A stretch of 64,000 nt of DNA. Source: Phycisphaera sp. Its GTDB lineage: Bacteria; Planctomycetota; Phycisphaerae; Phycisphaerales; SM1A02. Positions 1 to 9,250 of this stretch are shown here, one piece after another. Under the pieces are notes generated by a model. The model was not told where the DNA came from. It saw nothing but the letters and a program-made list of their open reading frames with translations, and searched no databases. Numbering within the stretch: position 1 is the stretch's first letter; each line of letters starts with the position of its first letter. Made by a program: the position numbers and the translations under genes. Location: positions 24,067 through 88,066 of the forward strand of contig WGMP01000036.1 in the NCBI GenBank assembly GCA_016124975.1, written 5' to 3'.

Positions 1-1572
1 CTCGCCCTTGCGCGCGGCGGTGCGGATCGCGTCGAGCGAGTTCTTCACGTCGAGCGGCGAGCGCGCGGCGCGCATCTTCGCGAGGCGCGCGTTCTGCTCG
101 GTCTCGACGGTGTGCGGGATCTCGAGGATGTCGACTTGCTTTTCGTCGTTCCCCTCGGTGTAGGCGTTCATGCCGACCACGATGCGGTCGCCCGCCTCCA
201 TCTCCTGGCCGAAGCGGTAGCTCGCCTCTGCGATCTGGCGGCGGAAGTAGCCCTTGTTGATTCCCGCGACCACGCCGCCCATGTCATCGACTTCCTTGAT
301 GATGGCGTTCGCGTCCTTCTCCATCTGGTCGGTGAGCGCCTCGACGAACCACGAGCCGCCAAGCGGGTCGACCGTGCGATGGACTCCCGACTCGTGCGCG
401 ATGATCTGCTGCGTGCGGAGCGCGACGCGCACGGCCTGCTCGGTGGGAAGGCCGAGGGTCTCGTCCATCGAGTCGGTGTGGAGGCTCTGGCAGCCGCCGA
501 GGACACCCGCCATCGCCTGGAGCGCCACGCGGACGATGTTGTTGAGCGGCTGCTGCTCGGTGAGCGAGCAGCCCGCGGTCTGGACATGCGTGCGCATGAG
601 GAGCGAGCGCTCGTTCTTCGCGCCGTAGCGGTCCTTCATCGCCTTCGCCCAGATGCGGCGCGCGGCGCGGAGCTTGCAGATCTCCTCGAAGAACTCGTTG
701 TGGCTGTTGAAGAAGAACGAGAGACGCGGGCCAAAGCTGTCGACATCGAGGCCGCGCTTCATGCACTCCTCGACATACTCCATGCCGTCGCGCAGGGTGA
801 ACGCAAGCTCCTGCGTGGCGGTGGAGCCCGCCTCGCGGATGTGGTAGCCCGAGATCGACACCGAGTTCCACTTCGGCAGGTGCTGCGCGGCGAACTCGAT
901 CGTGTCGACCACGAGCTTCACGCTCGCCTCGGGCGGATAGATGAACTCGTTCTGCGCGTGGAACTCCTTGAGGATGTCGTTCTGGAGCGTGCCGCCGAGC
1001 TTGTCCCAGCCGATGTTGCGCTCCTTCGCGTGCGCGAGGTACATGCCCCAGATCACAGCCGCGGGCGCGTTGATCGTCTGCGAGACGGTGACCTCGCCGA
1101 CGGGGATGTCGGCGTAGAGGCGGTGCATGTCCTCGATCGAGGCGATGGCGACGCCGCAGCGGCCGACCTCACCCGCTGACAGCGGGTCGTCGGAGTCGCG
1201 GCCCATGAGGGTCGGGAGGTCGAAGGCGGTCGAGAGGCCGGTGTTCGCCTTGGTGCCCTTCGCGTTCGCGAGGAGGTACTTGAAGCGCTGGTTGGTGTCG
1301 TCGGCCGAGCCGAAGCCCGCGAACTGGCGCATGGTCCAGAGGCGCGACCGATACATCGTCTTGTGGACGCCGCGCGTGAAGGGGTACTGGCCGGGCTCGC
1401 CGATCCGCGGGTGGGCCTTGGTCGGGTCGGCGGGGTCGTGGGTGAGGACGGTGTCGGGTCCATAGCGCTCGCCGACGACATAGCCGGAGATGGTGACGGT
1501 CTCGGGGTCGACCTTCGAACCATCTGCATGGGAGGGCGTGGCGGACGGGGCCGTCGGATGGGCGTTGGACAT
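1..1572 (-). CDS. Methylmalonyl-CoA mutase, large (catalytic) subunit, 3' end cut by the window
   Basis: The enzyme interconverts methylmalonyl-CoA and succinyl-CoA using coenzyme B12. Read on the minus strand from an ATG at 1572, the frame stays open through base 1, giving 524 residues without a stop. Family motifs are present: TMYRSRLWTMRQFAGFG near residue 70 (substrate-binding barrel), SISGYHIREAG near 235 (the His that contacts the cobalamin), and GVLGGCQSLHTDSMDE near 350. The part seen covers most of the TIM-barrel domain. The B12-binding domain is not in view and may be a separate small subunit or lie beyond the edge. Its nearest relatives could also be isobutyryl-CoA mutase large subunits, so the exact acyl substrate is uncertain. 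With PrpC and PrpB nearby, propionyl-CoA has two possible routes in this organism. Confidence 0.9.
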   Translation of the reverse strand, partial: MSNAHPTAPSATPSHADGSKVDPETVTISGYVVGERYGPDTVLTHDPADPTKAHPRIGEPGQYPFTRGVHKTMYRSRLWTMRQFAGFGSADDTNQRFKYLLANAKGTKANTGLSTAFDLPTLMGRDSDDPLSAGEVGRCGVAIASIEDMHRLYADIPVGEVTVSQTINAPAAVIWGMYLAHAKERNIGWDKLGGTLQNDILKEFHAQNEFIYPPEASVKLVVDTIEFAAQHLPKWNSVSISGYHIREAGSTATQELAFTLRDGMEYVEECMKRGLDVDSFGPRLSFFFNSHNEFFEEICKLRAARRIWAKAMKDRYGAKNERSLLMRTHVQTAGCSLTEQQPLNNIVRVALQAMAGVLGGCQSLHTDSMDETLGLPTEQAVRVALRTQQIIAHESGVHRTVDPLGGSWFVEALTDQMEKDANAIIKEVDDMGGVVAGINKGYFRRQIAEASYRFGQEMEAGDRIVVGMNAYTEGNDEKQVDILEIPHTVETEQNARLAKMRAARSPLDVKNSLDAIRTAARKGE

Positions 1573-1677
1573 AGGCCGAGCATGGTATCGCAGGCTTGGC
1601 CGCGGTCGCTTCCTCGGGATCGCGGTGCGAGGCGCTCCCTCGCGAAGCGCGCTTGGGACGAGGCGTTTTCGGCAATA

Positions 1678-4600
1678 ATGCCCGATATGTCAGACCAGAT
1701 CCGCGCGGAGGAGACCCTCGACCCCAACGCGAGCGCAGGAGCCGCTCCTGCGGAAGACGCCCGCATGGCCGATCTTCGCTTCGACGCAGCCGCGACGACC
1801 TCGGCTTCGCTCGAGCTGAACGCCGTCCCGTGCGTCACGGCGATCGAGGTGCACGCCCACGCGCGGCTCGTGGGGACGGTGCTCCGCGTCGCCATCGAGG
1901 GCGAGCCGCCCGAGACGGCGACGGTCCTTTCGCGCGGCCTCGAGACGATCGACGCAGGAACCTCGCTCGCCGTCGACGCGCTCGGACTCGAGCTTCCCGT
2001 CGGTCTTCTCCGCCGCTCGAACGAGCGCGAGCCGATCGACCTCGTCGCCACGCTCATCGACGCCGCGCACGACGGACGCGTGCTCACCTCCGCGCGACAT
2101 CGTCTCGTGGTCGTGCCCGCGTCGCACTGGTGCGGCACGCAGAACACCTGCGAGTCGCTTGCGGCGTTCGTGACGCCGAACACGCCCGCGATCGCGGAGA
2201 TCCTGCGCGATGTCTCGGCGCGCATGCTCAGGTCGACGGGGAGCGGTGCGCTCGACGGCTATCTCTCGGGAAGCCCGGAGCGGGCGCAGCGGCTCGCGGA
2301 GGCCTGCTACGACGCGCTGACCGCGCGCGGAATCACCTACATCGCCGCACAGCCGAGCTTCGAGACGGCGGGCCAGAAGGTGCGAACGATCGCGGAGGTC
2401 CTCGCCGACGGCATGGGGAACTGCCTCGATCTCTCCGTCGCGCTCGCGGCGCTTCTCGAGGCATGCGGCCTCTGGCCCATGCTCGCGCTCGGCGACGGAC
2501 ACGCGGTCGTCGCCTTCGCGACGATCGACTCCCACTTCCCCGATGCGCTGCAGCTCGGCCCGTCGCGCCTCGTGAACAGGCTCGATCTCGGCGAGGTCCG
2601 CGTGCTGGAGGCCACCTCCGCGTGCGGCGGCGCCAGCGGTTTCGGCGGATCGCTCGCCGCGGGCGAGCAATGGCTCCGCACGGCGACCGACGGCGTCCTC
2701 GTGGTCGATGTCCGCGCCTCGCGCCGCGCGGGCTTCCACCCTCTTCCGGAGCGCCTCGAGCGCCGCGCACGCCGCGCGGCGGCGGGACAGATCGCCGCGC
2801 CCGACGACGACTGGAAGGTCGTGCAGCCCGCGGGCCTTCCGCCGCTTCCGAAGCCGAGGCTCTCGCCGCGCGAACAGCGCCTCGAGTCGTGGCGTAGGAA
2901 GCTCCTCGACCTCACGCTGCGCAACAGGCTCTTGAACGACCGAGACAACGCGGGCGTGCCGCTGTTCGCCGAAGGCGACGACGCGATCGCGCTCCTCGAG
3001 GACACGCTGTGGAACGAGACCCCGATGGTGCTGCGCGCGCGCGGCGCCATGCGCGACATGGCCCCCGGCGACGTCGCGGACGAGATCAGGTCGCGCACGC
3101 TCCGCTCGACGCTCGAGGACGACGAGCTCTTCAAGCGCGCGACGAAGGCGTTCCGCGACGCGCGCAGCTCGATCGAGGAGACGGGCGCGCGCTCCCTCTT
3201 CGTCGCCATCGGCTTCCTCGAATACACCGTCGAGCAGCGCAAGGACCCGCTGCGCGCGCCGCTCGTGCTCGTGCCCGTCGAGCTCGAGCGCATCTCGCGC
3301 GCGGAGGGTTTCCGCGTGCGCCCCGTTGCGGAGGACACCGTGCCGAACGCGGCGCTCGTCGAGTCGCTGCGCGCGTCGCTCGGCGTCGACATCGGCGCTT
3401 CGGCAGGGCTCGGCAGCGCCCTCGTCGAGGACGAGCACGGGCTCGACATCCGTGCGATCCTGACCCGCGTGCGGCAGGCCGTGAAGGACATGCCCCGCGC
3501 ACGCGTCCTTCCGATCGCGAAGCTCGGCAACTACTCCTTCAAGAAGCTGCCGCTCTACGAGGAGATGCGCGCCCGCGGCGGCGCGCTCGGCGACCACCCG
3601 ATCGTGGGCACGCTCCTCGACCGCTCCTGCGCGCGCGAACTCCGCGGCGCCACGCTCGTTCCGCCGTCCGCGGTCGATGACGCTGCGCCGTTCGCGGCCG
3701 TGCGGCTGCCGCTTCCCGCCGACAGCTCGCAGATCGCGGCGATCGCGTCCGCCACGAACGGCGCGACCTTCGTGCTGCAGGGCCCGCCTGGGACGGGCAA
3801 GAGCCAGACGATCACGAACCTCCTCTCCGACTGCCTCGCGCGCGGGAAGCGCGTTCTCTTCATCGCGGAGAAGAGCGCGGCGCTCGGCGTCGTGAGCGAC
3901 CGCCTGCGCAAGTCGGGCCTCGGCGCGTTTGCGCTCGACCTTCACGCCGACCACGCGACGAAGACGAGCTTCGTGTCGCAGGTGAAGGCGGCGCTCGAGG
4001 AACTCGACGCGCGCGCCGCCCCGAACGCGCGGCAGTTCGCGTCGGTCGCGACCAAGGCCGACGCGCCGCGCCTCAGGCTGCGCGCATCATGCGACGCCCT
4101 TCACGCGGAGGGGAAGTCTGGCCTCTCGGTCCACGACGCGATCAACCGCGTCTTCGCGGCCCGCCCCGACGCGCCGCGCGCGGCGCTTCCCGAGGGCGCG
4201 CTCGACGCCGCGGTTCGCGCGGAGATGTCGGCCGACGACATTGCGAGCGCGCTCGACGCGACCGCGAGGCTTGCGGAGGCCTCGCGCGCGCTGCCCGACG
4301 ACGCAGCGCGCGCGCACGAAGGCCTCTCGCCGACCTCCGTCATCTCGTCCGAAGCGGCGCTCGAGGCCGCGCGGCTCGCGCGCGCCGCGCTCGATGCGCT
4401 GGCGTCGGCGCAGCGCGCAGGCGACGCGCTCGCCTCGACGCTCGGACTTTCTCCACGCGCCACGCGGAGCGACCTTGCGGCGGCCGCGGCGTTCGCCGAG
4501 TCGCTCGACGCAGGCCCGCGCGCGGCGTCCGTGCTGGCTGAGATCGCCCTCTCGGCCGACCACGCCACGCGGCTCGACCGGCTGGCGCACGCGGTCGAGG

Positions 4601-6960
4601 TCTGCGAGCGCGGCGCGCGCGCCGCGGCCGAGAACGACGCGCGCTTCGACCGCGCCGTGCTCTCGCTTCCGCTCGCGCAGTTCGCGGGCGACCTGCGTGC
4701 GGCGCGCGAGAAGTTCATCCTCGTCCGCTGGCTCACCGCGCGCAGGGTGCGCGGCGCGCTCGCGCGGAGCTCGCGGCAGCCGCCGCCGGGCGCGCTCGAC
4801 GCGCTGCTCGGCGAGGTCGAGCGTCTTGTCGCGGCGCATGGCGAGATCAAGGCGGGCGAGTCGGCCGCGCGCGAGCTCGCGCCCTTCGCAGACGCAGCGG
4901 GCGCCGTCGACTTCGCGGCAGCGCGCGCCGCGATCGAGCGCGCGCGCACCGCCGCGCGCCGCGCACGCACGCACTTCCCGCGCGAGCTCGCGTCGCTTGC
5001 CGCGCATGTTCCGGCGCAGGTCGCGTCGGGGGCGATTCCGCCGCAGGCGAAGGCCGCGCGGGAGACTGCGGAGGCGCTTGCGCAGGCGCTCGCAGCGCTC
5101 GACGCGACGATCCATGCAGCAGGTGCGTTCGATGGAACCGCCGCCCGTGAATCCACCGCGCTCGCCACCGTTCGCGAGCGACTCGAGCGCCTCGCCGCGC
5201 ACGCCGCGAGCCTCCCTGCGTGGAGCGCATTCACCGCCGCGCGGCTCGACGCGACCGCGCTCGGCCTCGCGCCCGTCGCCGATGCGCTCGCTTCAGGTGC
5301 GCTCGACCCCGAGCATGCGGAGTCCGCCGTCGAGGCCGAGCTCCTCGCAGCGTGGGTGCGCCTGAGGTTGCGCGGAGAGCCCGCGCTCGCCGAGTGCGCG
5401 AGCGACCGCGCCGAAGCGCTCCGCCGCGGATTCCTCGAGGCGGTCGCGCTCTACCGCAAGGGCGCGCCCGATGCGGTCGCCGTCGCGGTGCGCGACCGCG
5501 CGCGCGCCGCGCTCGAGGCCGCCGACGCAGACCCCGCGATGCGCCAGGCCTCGCGCATCGTGAACGAGCTCCGCGCGCTCACCACGATCCGCCGCCCGAT
5601 CCGCCGCGTCATGGGCGAGGCGGCGCCCGCGCTCGCCGCGCTGAAGCCGCTCGTCCTCGCAAGCCCGCTCTCGGCCGCCACGCTGCTTCCGCCCGACTTC
5701 CCGCCGTTCGACCTCGTCGTCTTCGACGAGGCGTCGCAGGTCCCCGTGTGGGACGCGGCCTGCGCGATCGCGCGCGGCGCGGCCGCGGTCATCGTCGGCG
5801 ACTCGAAGCAGCTTCCCCCGACGAACTTCTTCGACCGCAAGGATTCGGGGGAGTCGAACGACACCGAGGCCGCGCTCGCCGACGCGCTCGAGCCGCTCGA
5901 GAGCGTGCTCGAGGAGGCGATCGCGTCGGGAATCCCGCAGCAGAGCCTGCTCTGGCACTACCGCTCCCGCGACGAGCGGCTCATCGAGTTCTCGAACCGC
6001 CGCAGTTACGGCGGGCGACTGCAGACCTTCCCCGCCGCGCACCGCGCGCACCCGAACCTCGGCGTCGAGTTCCGCTTCGTCGGCGGCGTCTACGACCGAG
6101 CGGGCACCGCGACGAACCGTGCCGAGGCCGAGGCGGTCGTCGCCGAGATGGCGCGCCGCCTCACCGATGCGGACGCGTGCAGCGCCAACCGCTCGATCGG
6201 CGTCGTGACCTTCAGCGTGGCGCAGCAGACGCTCGTCCAGGACCTCTTCGACGAGGCGCTCGACCGCGACGCGGCGCTGCGCGAAGGCGTGGCAGAGGCG
6301 GCGAGGTTCGGCGACCCTGTCTTCATCAAGAACCTCGAGAACGTGCAGGGCGACGAGCGCGCCACCATGCTCTTCTCGATCTGCTATGGCCGCGACGCGT
6401 CGGGCTCGATCTACCACAACTTCGGCCCGCTGAACCTCTCGGGCGGCGAGCGGCGGCTCAATGTCGCGGTCACGCGCGCCCGCGAGAAGGTTGTGATCTT
6501 CTCGTCGATCCGCGCGAGCGACCTCGACCCGAAGAAGTGCATCTCGAAGGGCGCGCAGGACCTCCGCGACTACCTCGCGTTCGCAGAGCTCGGCACCGTG
6601 CCGAGCGCACGCGACGAGGCAGGCCCGCAGCGCGCGCTCGACACCGAGCCCGTGGAGCTTGCGATCGCCCGCGCGCTCGAGGCGCGCGGATGGAAGGTCG
6701 ACCTCCATGTCGGCCGCTCGCGCGACTTCCGCGTCAGCCTCGCGGTCGCGGATCCCGCCACGCCCGACCGCTGGACGCTCGGCGTCGAGCTCGACGGCGT
6801 CTTCCACCGCGCGGCGCCGACGGTGATCGACCGCGAGAGCGTCCGCCACGGAGTCCTCGAGGGACTCGGCTGGAGGACGATCCGAGTCAGTTCGGTCGAC
6901 GCGCTGCGCGACCTCGCGAAGACGGTCGACCGCATCGACGCGGCCGCGCGCGGCGCCTGA
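1678..6960 (+). CDS. Giant DUF4011-type superfamily 1 helicase with transglutaminase-like N-terminus and Vsr/PD-(D/E)XK-like C-terminus (Hhe-like)
   Basis: About 1760 residues. In order: a transglutaminase-like segment around GMGNCLDLSVALAALLEACG (near 246); the DUF4011 signature RKLLDLTLRNRLLN (near 406); Walker A GPPGTGKSQT (near 702); a long Ala/Arg-rich helical insert (about 780-1290); the DEAD-like box VVFDEASQVP with GDSKQLPPTNFF (1346-1385); helicase motif LNVAVTRAREKVVIFSS (near 1597); and a C-terminal nuclease-like region with GVELDGVFHRA (near 1702) and LGWRTIRVSS. This domain order matches helicases described as the single-gene defence system Hhe (DUF4011-helicase-Vsr). The start is ATG 1678 or 1687; longer frames would run into the divergent mutase gene. 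No other defence gene is adjacent, so a defence role is inferred from architecture only; a housekeeping DNA or RNA repair role remains possible. Confidence 0.85.
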   Translation: MPDMSDQIRAEETLDPNASAGAAPAEDARMADLRFDAAATTSASLELNAVPCVTAIEVHAHARLVGTVLRVAIEGEPPETATVLSRGLETIDAGTSLAVDALGLELPVGLLRRSNEREPIDLVATLIDAAHDGRVLTSARHRLVVVPASHWCGTQNTCESLAAFVTPNTPAIAEILRDVSARMLRSTGSGALDGYLSGSPERAQRLAEACYDALTARGITYIAAQPSFETAGQKVRTIAEVLADGMGNCLDLSVALAALLEACGLWPMLALGDGHAVVAFATIDSHFPDALQLGPSRLVNRLDLGEVRVLEATSACGGASGFGGSLAAGEQWLRTATDGVLVVDVRASRRAGFHPLPERLERRARRAAAGQIAAPDDDWKVVQPAGLPPLPKPRLSPREQRLESWRRKLLDLTLRNRLLNDRDNAGVPLFAEGDDAIALLEDTLWNETPMVLRARGAMRDMAPGDVADEIRSRTLRSTLEDDELFKRATKAFRDARSSIEETGARSLFVAIGFLEYTVEQRKDPLRAPLVLVPVELERISRAEGFRVRPVAEDTVPNAALVESLRASLGVDIGASAGLGSALVEDEHGLDIRAILTRVRQAVKDMPRARVLPIAKLGNYSFKKLPLYEEMRARGGALGDHPIVGTLLDRSCARELRGATLVPPSAVDDAAPFAAVRLPLPADSSQIAAIASATNGATFVLQGPPGTGKSQTITNLLSDCLARGKRVLFIAEKSAALGVVSDRLRKSGLGAFALDLHADHATKTSFVSQVKAALEELDARAAPNARQFASVATKADAPRLRLRASCDALHAEGKSGLSVHDAINRVFAARPDAPRAALPEGALDAAVRAEMSADDIASALDATARLAEASRALPDDAARAHEGLSPTSVISSEAALEAARLARAALDALASAQRAGDALASTLGLSPRATRSDLAAAAAFAESLDAGPRAASVLAEIALSADHATRLDRLAHAVEVCERGARAAAENDARFDRAVLSLPLAQFAGDLRAAREKFILVRWLTARRVRGALARSSRQPPPGALDALLGEVERLVAAHGEIKAGESAARELAPFADAAGAVDFAAARAAIERARTAARRARTHFPRELASLAAHVPAQVASGAIPPQAKAARETAEALAQALAALDATIHAAGAFDGTAARESTALATVRERLERLAAHAASLPAWSAFTAARLDATALGLAPVADALASGALDPEHAESAVEAELLAAWVRLRLRGEPALAECASDRAEALRRGFLEAVALYRKGAPDAVAVAVRDRARAALEAADADPAMRQASRIVNELRALTTIRRPIRRVMGEAAPALAALKPLVLASPLSAATLLPPDFPPFDLVVFDEASQVPVWDAACAIARGAAAVIVGDSKQLPPTNFFDRKDSGESNDTEAALADALEPLESVLEEAIASGIPQQSLLWHYRSRDERLIEFSNRRSYGGRLQTFPAAHRAHPNLGVEFRFVGGVYDRAGTATNRAEAEAVVAEMARRLTDADACSANRSIGVVTFSVAQQTLVQDLFDEALDRDAALREGVAEAARFGDPVFIKNLENVQGDERATMLFSICYGRDASGSIYHNFGPLNLSGGERRLNVAVTRAREKVVIFSSIRASDLDPKKCISKGAQDLRDYLAFAELGTVPSARDEAGPQRALDTEPVELAIARALEARGWKVDLHVGRSRDFRVSLAVADPATPDRWTLGVELDGVFHRAAPTVIDRESVRHGVLEGLGWRTIRVSSVDALRDLAKTVDRIDAAARGA

Positions 6961-6978
6961 GCGCGCCACGCGAACTGC

Positions 6979-7842
6979 TCACTTCGCGGGATACTCGTAC
7001 ACGCCGCGCCCCGTCTTGTCGCCGAGCCGACCCGCCTGCACCAGCTGCCTGAGCAGCGGGCACGGGAAGAACTTCGGGTTCCCGAGCTCCTTGTGGAGCA
7101 CCATCATGATGTCGTGGCAGACATCGAGGCCGATGAAGTCGGCGAGGCGCAGCGGACCCATCGGGAAGTTGCAGCCGAGGAGCATGATCTGATCGATGTC
7201 CTCGGGCTTCGCGACGCCTTCCATCCACGCGTAGAACGCCTCGTTGATCATCGGCATCAGCACGCGGTTCGACACGAAGCCCGCGCGGTCGTTCGCAGGG
7301 ACGGGGGTCTTCCCCATCGCCTTCGAAAGCTCGATCGTGCGCGCGGTGGTCTCCTCGCTCGTCGCGATCCCCTTGATCACCTCGACGAGCTTCATGATCG
7401 GCACGGGGTTGAAGAAGTGCATGCCGATCACGCGCGGCGCGTCCTTGCCGACCGAGCTCGCGATGTCGGTGATCGAGATGCTCGAGGTGTTCGTCGCAAG
7501 GACGACATCCTCGCGGAAGGTCGCCTGCATCTCCTTGAAGATCTTCTTCTTGAGCTCCGCGTTCTCGGTGGCCGCCTCGACCACCCAGTCGGCCGACTTC
7601 GCGTCGGCCATCGCCGTGCAGTAGCTGATGCGCTTCATCGCGGCATCGGCGTCGGCCTGCTGCATCTTGCCCTTCTCGACGAGGCGCGCGAGGCTCTTCG
7701 CGTGCCCCGCCTTCGCCTTGTCGAGCGCGGCCTGGCTCACGTCGATCTGGATCGCGCCGAACCCTGTCTGCGCGGCGGTGAGGGCGATGCCGGAACCCAT
7801 GGTTCCCGCTCCGATGACGGCGATGGTCTTGACGTTCGACAT
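6979..7842 (-). CDS. hbd: 3-hydroxybutyryl-CoA (3-hydroxyacyl-CoA) dehydrogenase
   Basis: An NAD-dependent enzyme that oxidises 3-hydroxyacyl-CoA, used in beta-oxidation, butyrate or PHB-related metabolism. The 287-residue length is typical of the stand-alone (PaaH/Hbd/FadB2) family. The dinucleotide fold begins with VIGAGTMGSGIA (residues 9-20). The catalytic His lies in GMHFFNPVPIMKLVE (His142), preceded by NTSSISIT. The C-terminal domain has DRAGFVSNRVLMPMINEA and ends in GDKTGRGVYEYP. It converges on the giant helicase (18 bp between stops) and shares its direction with prpC upstream, about 140 bp away. Specific substrate chain length cannot be read from the sequence. Confidence 0.93.
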   Translation of the reverse strand: MSNVKTIAVIGAGTMGSGIALTAAQTGFGAIQIDVSQAALDKAKAGHAKSLARLVEKGKMQQADADAAMKRISYCTAMADAKSADWVVEAATENAELKKKIFKEMQATFREDVVLATNTSSISITDIASSVGKDAPRVIGMHFFNPVPIMKLVEVIKGIATSEETTARTIELSKAMGKTPVPANDRAGFVSNRVLMPMINEAFYAWMEGVAKPEDIDQIMLLGCNFPMGPLRLADFIGLDVCHDIMMVLHKELGNPKFFPCPLLRQLVQAGRLGDKTGRGVYEYPAK

Positions 7843-7949
7843 GGGAAGGAAGGTATCAGTTCAAGCGTCATGGGCGACGCGGCCACCTTGGACACGCCAC
7901 CGTACAGAGCACCAAAGGCAGCGCCCGAGCGCCAAAGGCGCACCCGAGC

Positions 7950-7984
7950 AGCAAAGGAAGCCGCCGCAGCGGCGACCGCTCAAA
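7950..7984 (-). repeat. Family B intergenic hairpin repeat
   Basis: On the minus strand this reads TTTGAGCGGTCGCCGCTG and continues GCGGCGGCTTCC, directly after the prpC stop codon (TAG). The core can fold as a GC-rich hairpin (GCCGC ... GCGGC). Further upstream on the plus strand (about 7909-7949) there is a degenerate partial copy (caaaggc, cgcccgagcg). The same element follows other genes at 20829, 32347, 39463 and 63777. It may act as a terminator or mRNA 3'-end stabiliser, or be a REP-like mobile repeat. Confidence 0.75.
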
Positions 7985-9145
7985 CTACGCATTCCACTTG
8001 AGGCTCATCGGCCCCGTGTAGTTCGCGAGCGGGCGGATGATGCGGTTGTTCGCGTGCTGCTCCATGATGTGCGCGCACCAGCCCGTGATGCGGCTCGCCA
8101 CGAAGATCGGCGTGTACTGCGGCACGGGGATTCCCATGATGAAGTAGGTCATGCCGCAGGGGAAGTCCACGTTCGGGTGGATGTTCTTGTCGCGCAGCAT
8201 GATCGCCTGCACCTCGTCGCCCATGTCGAACCACTTCTTCGAGCTCGGCCCCTGCTTCTCGGCGAGCTTGAGGCCCCAGCGGCGCAGGATGCCCGCGCGG
8301 TGGTCGCCGTTCTTGTAGACGCGGTGGCCGAAGCCCATCAGCTTGCGCTTCTCGGCGAAGGCGCGCTGCATCCATGCGTCGACGGTCATCTTGCCACCCG
8401 CGCAGTCGCGGTCGATGTCCTTGAGCATCTCCATCGCCATCTCGTTGGCGCCGCCATGGAGCGGGCCCTTCAGCGCGCCGATGCCGCCGCAGACCGCGCT
8501 GTGCATGTCGGTCTCGGTCGAGGCGATCGTGCGGCACGAGAAGGTCGACGCGTTGAAGTCGTGCTCGGCGTAGAGGACGAGCGACACGTCCATGATCTTC
8601 GCCGCGAGTTCGTCGGGCTTCTGGCCGCTCATCATCCAGAGGAGGTTCGCCGAGTGGCCGAGCGACGCGTCGGGCGCGACGGGCGCCTTGCCATCGAGCG
8701 TCATCTGGCACGCGCCGATGATCGACGGGATCTGCGCGAGGAGGCGCTTCGCCTTGCGGAGACCTGCGGCGGGCGAGTTGTCTTCGCAGTCGGGGTCGAG
8801 GTGCGAGAGAAGCGACACACCCGAGCGCAGGATCGACATCGGGTGGGCCTTCGGGCTTTCCTTCGCGATGCGGACGACCGCGTCGCGCACGCTCGCGGGA
8901 ATCGCGCGCATGGAGGCGATCTCGGCCTTGAACGCGGCGAGTTCCGCCGACGACGGCTTGTGGCCGACGAGGAGAAGGTGCGCCACCTCCTCGAAGGTCG
9001 CGTTCTCCGCGAGGTCCGCGATCTCGTAGCCGCGATAGATGAGCTCGGTCTGGGTGACGGCGCAGATCGAGGTGTCGCCGACGGTCTGGCCGGCAAGGCC
9101 ACGGGTGTCGACGGGCTTCGGGGCGGGGGCGGATGCGGTGCTCAT
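7985..9145 (-). CDS. prpC: 2-methylcitrate synthase / citrate synthase
   Basis: It condenses propionyl-CoA (or acetyl-CoA) with oxaloacetate. The 386-residue length fits the type II/PrpC group. Catalytic residues are visible: His230 in GPLHGGANE, His274 in GFGHRVYK and Asp327 in NIHPNVDF. The N-terminus has TELIYRGYEIADLAENATFEE, typical of this family. The presence of a methylisocitrate lyase gene at 14982 favours a methylcitrate-cycle role. However, this family includes bifunctional citrate synthases, and no second citrate synthase is in the window, so a TCA-cycle function cannot be excluded. The stop codon abuts a family B repeat. Confidence 0.9.
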   Translation of the reverse strand: MSTASAPAPKPVDTRGLAGQTVGDTSICAVTQTELIYRGYEIADLAENATFEEVAHLLLVGHKPSSAELAAFKAEIASMRAIPASVRDAVVRIAKESPKAHPMSILRSGVSLLSHLDPDCEDNSPAAGLRKAKRLLAQIPSIIGACQMTLDGKAPVAPDASLGHSANLLWMMSGQKPDELAAKIMDVSLVLYAEHDFNASTFSCRTIASTETDMHSAVCGGIGALKGPLHGGANEMAMEMLKDIDRDCAGGKMTVDAWMQRAFAEKRKLMGFGHRVYKNGDHRAGILRRWGLKLAEKQGPSSKKWFDMGDEVQAIMLRDKNIHPNVDFPCGMTYFIMGIPVPQYTPIFVASRITGWCAHIMEQHANNRIIRPLANYTGPMSLKWNA

Positions 9146-9250
9146 CTGTGGTCTCTCCGGCGATGCGGGCTGGCGGCGAAGGCGCCGCGAAGGAAGACGA
9201 AGAGTCTACACAGGCAGCGGCTGCGGTGATGGCGGAGGTACAGTGAAGAA

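Noticed and set aside
1363..1677. Upstream extension of the giant helicase
   Set aside because: It overlaps the 5' part of the divergent mutase gene, and the translation is Gly/Arg-rich without similarity to the family.
1690..3954. 754-residue open frame on the minus strand
   Set aside because: Antisense to the helicase gene, with Arg/Ala-biased shadow composition and no recognisable motif.
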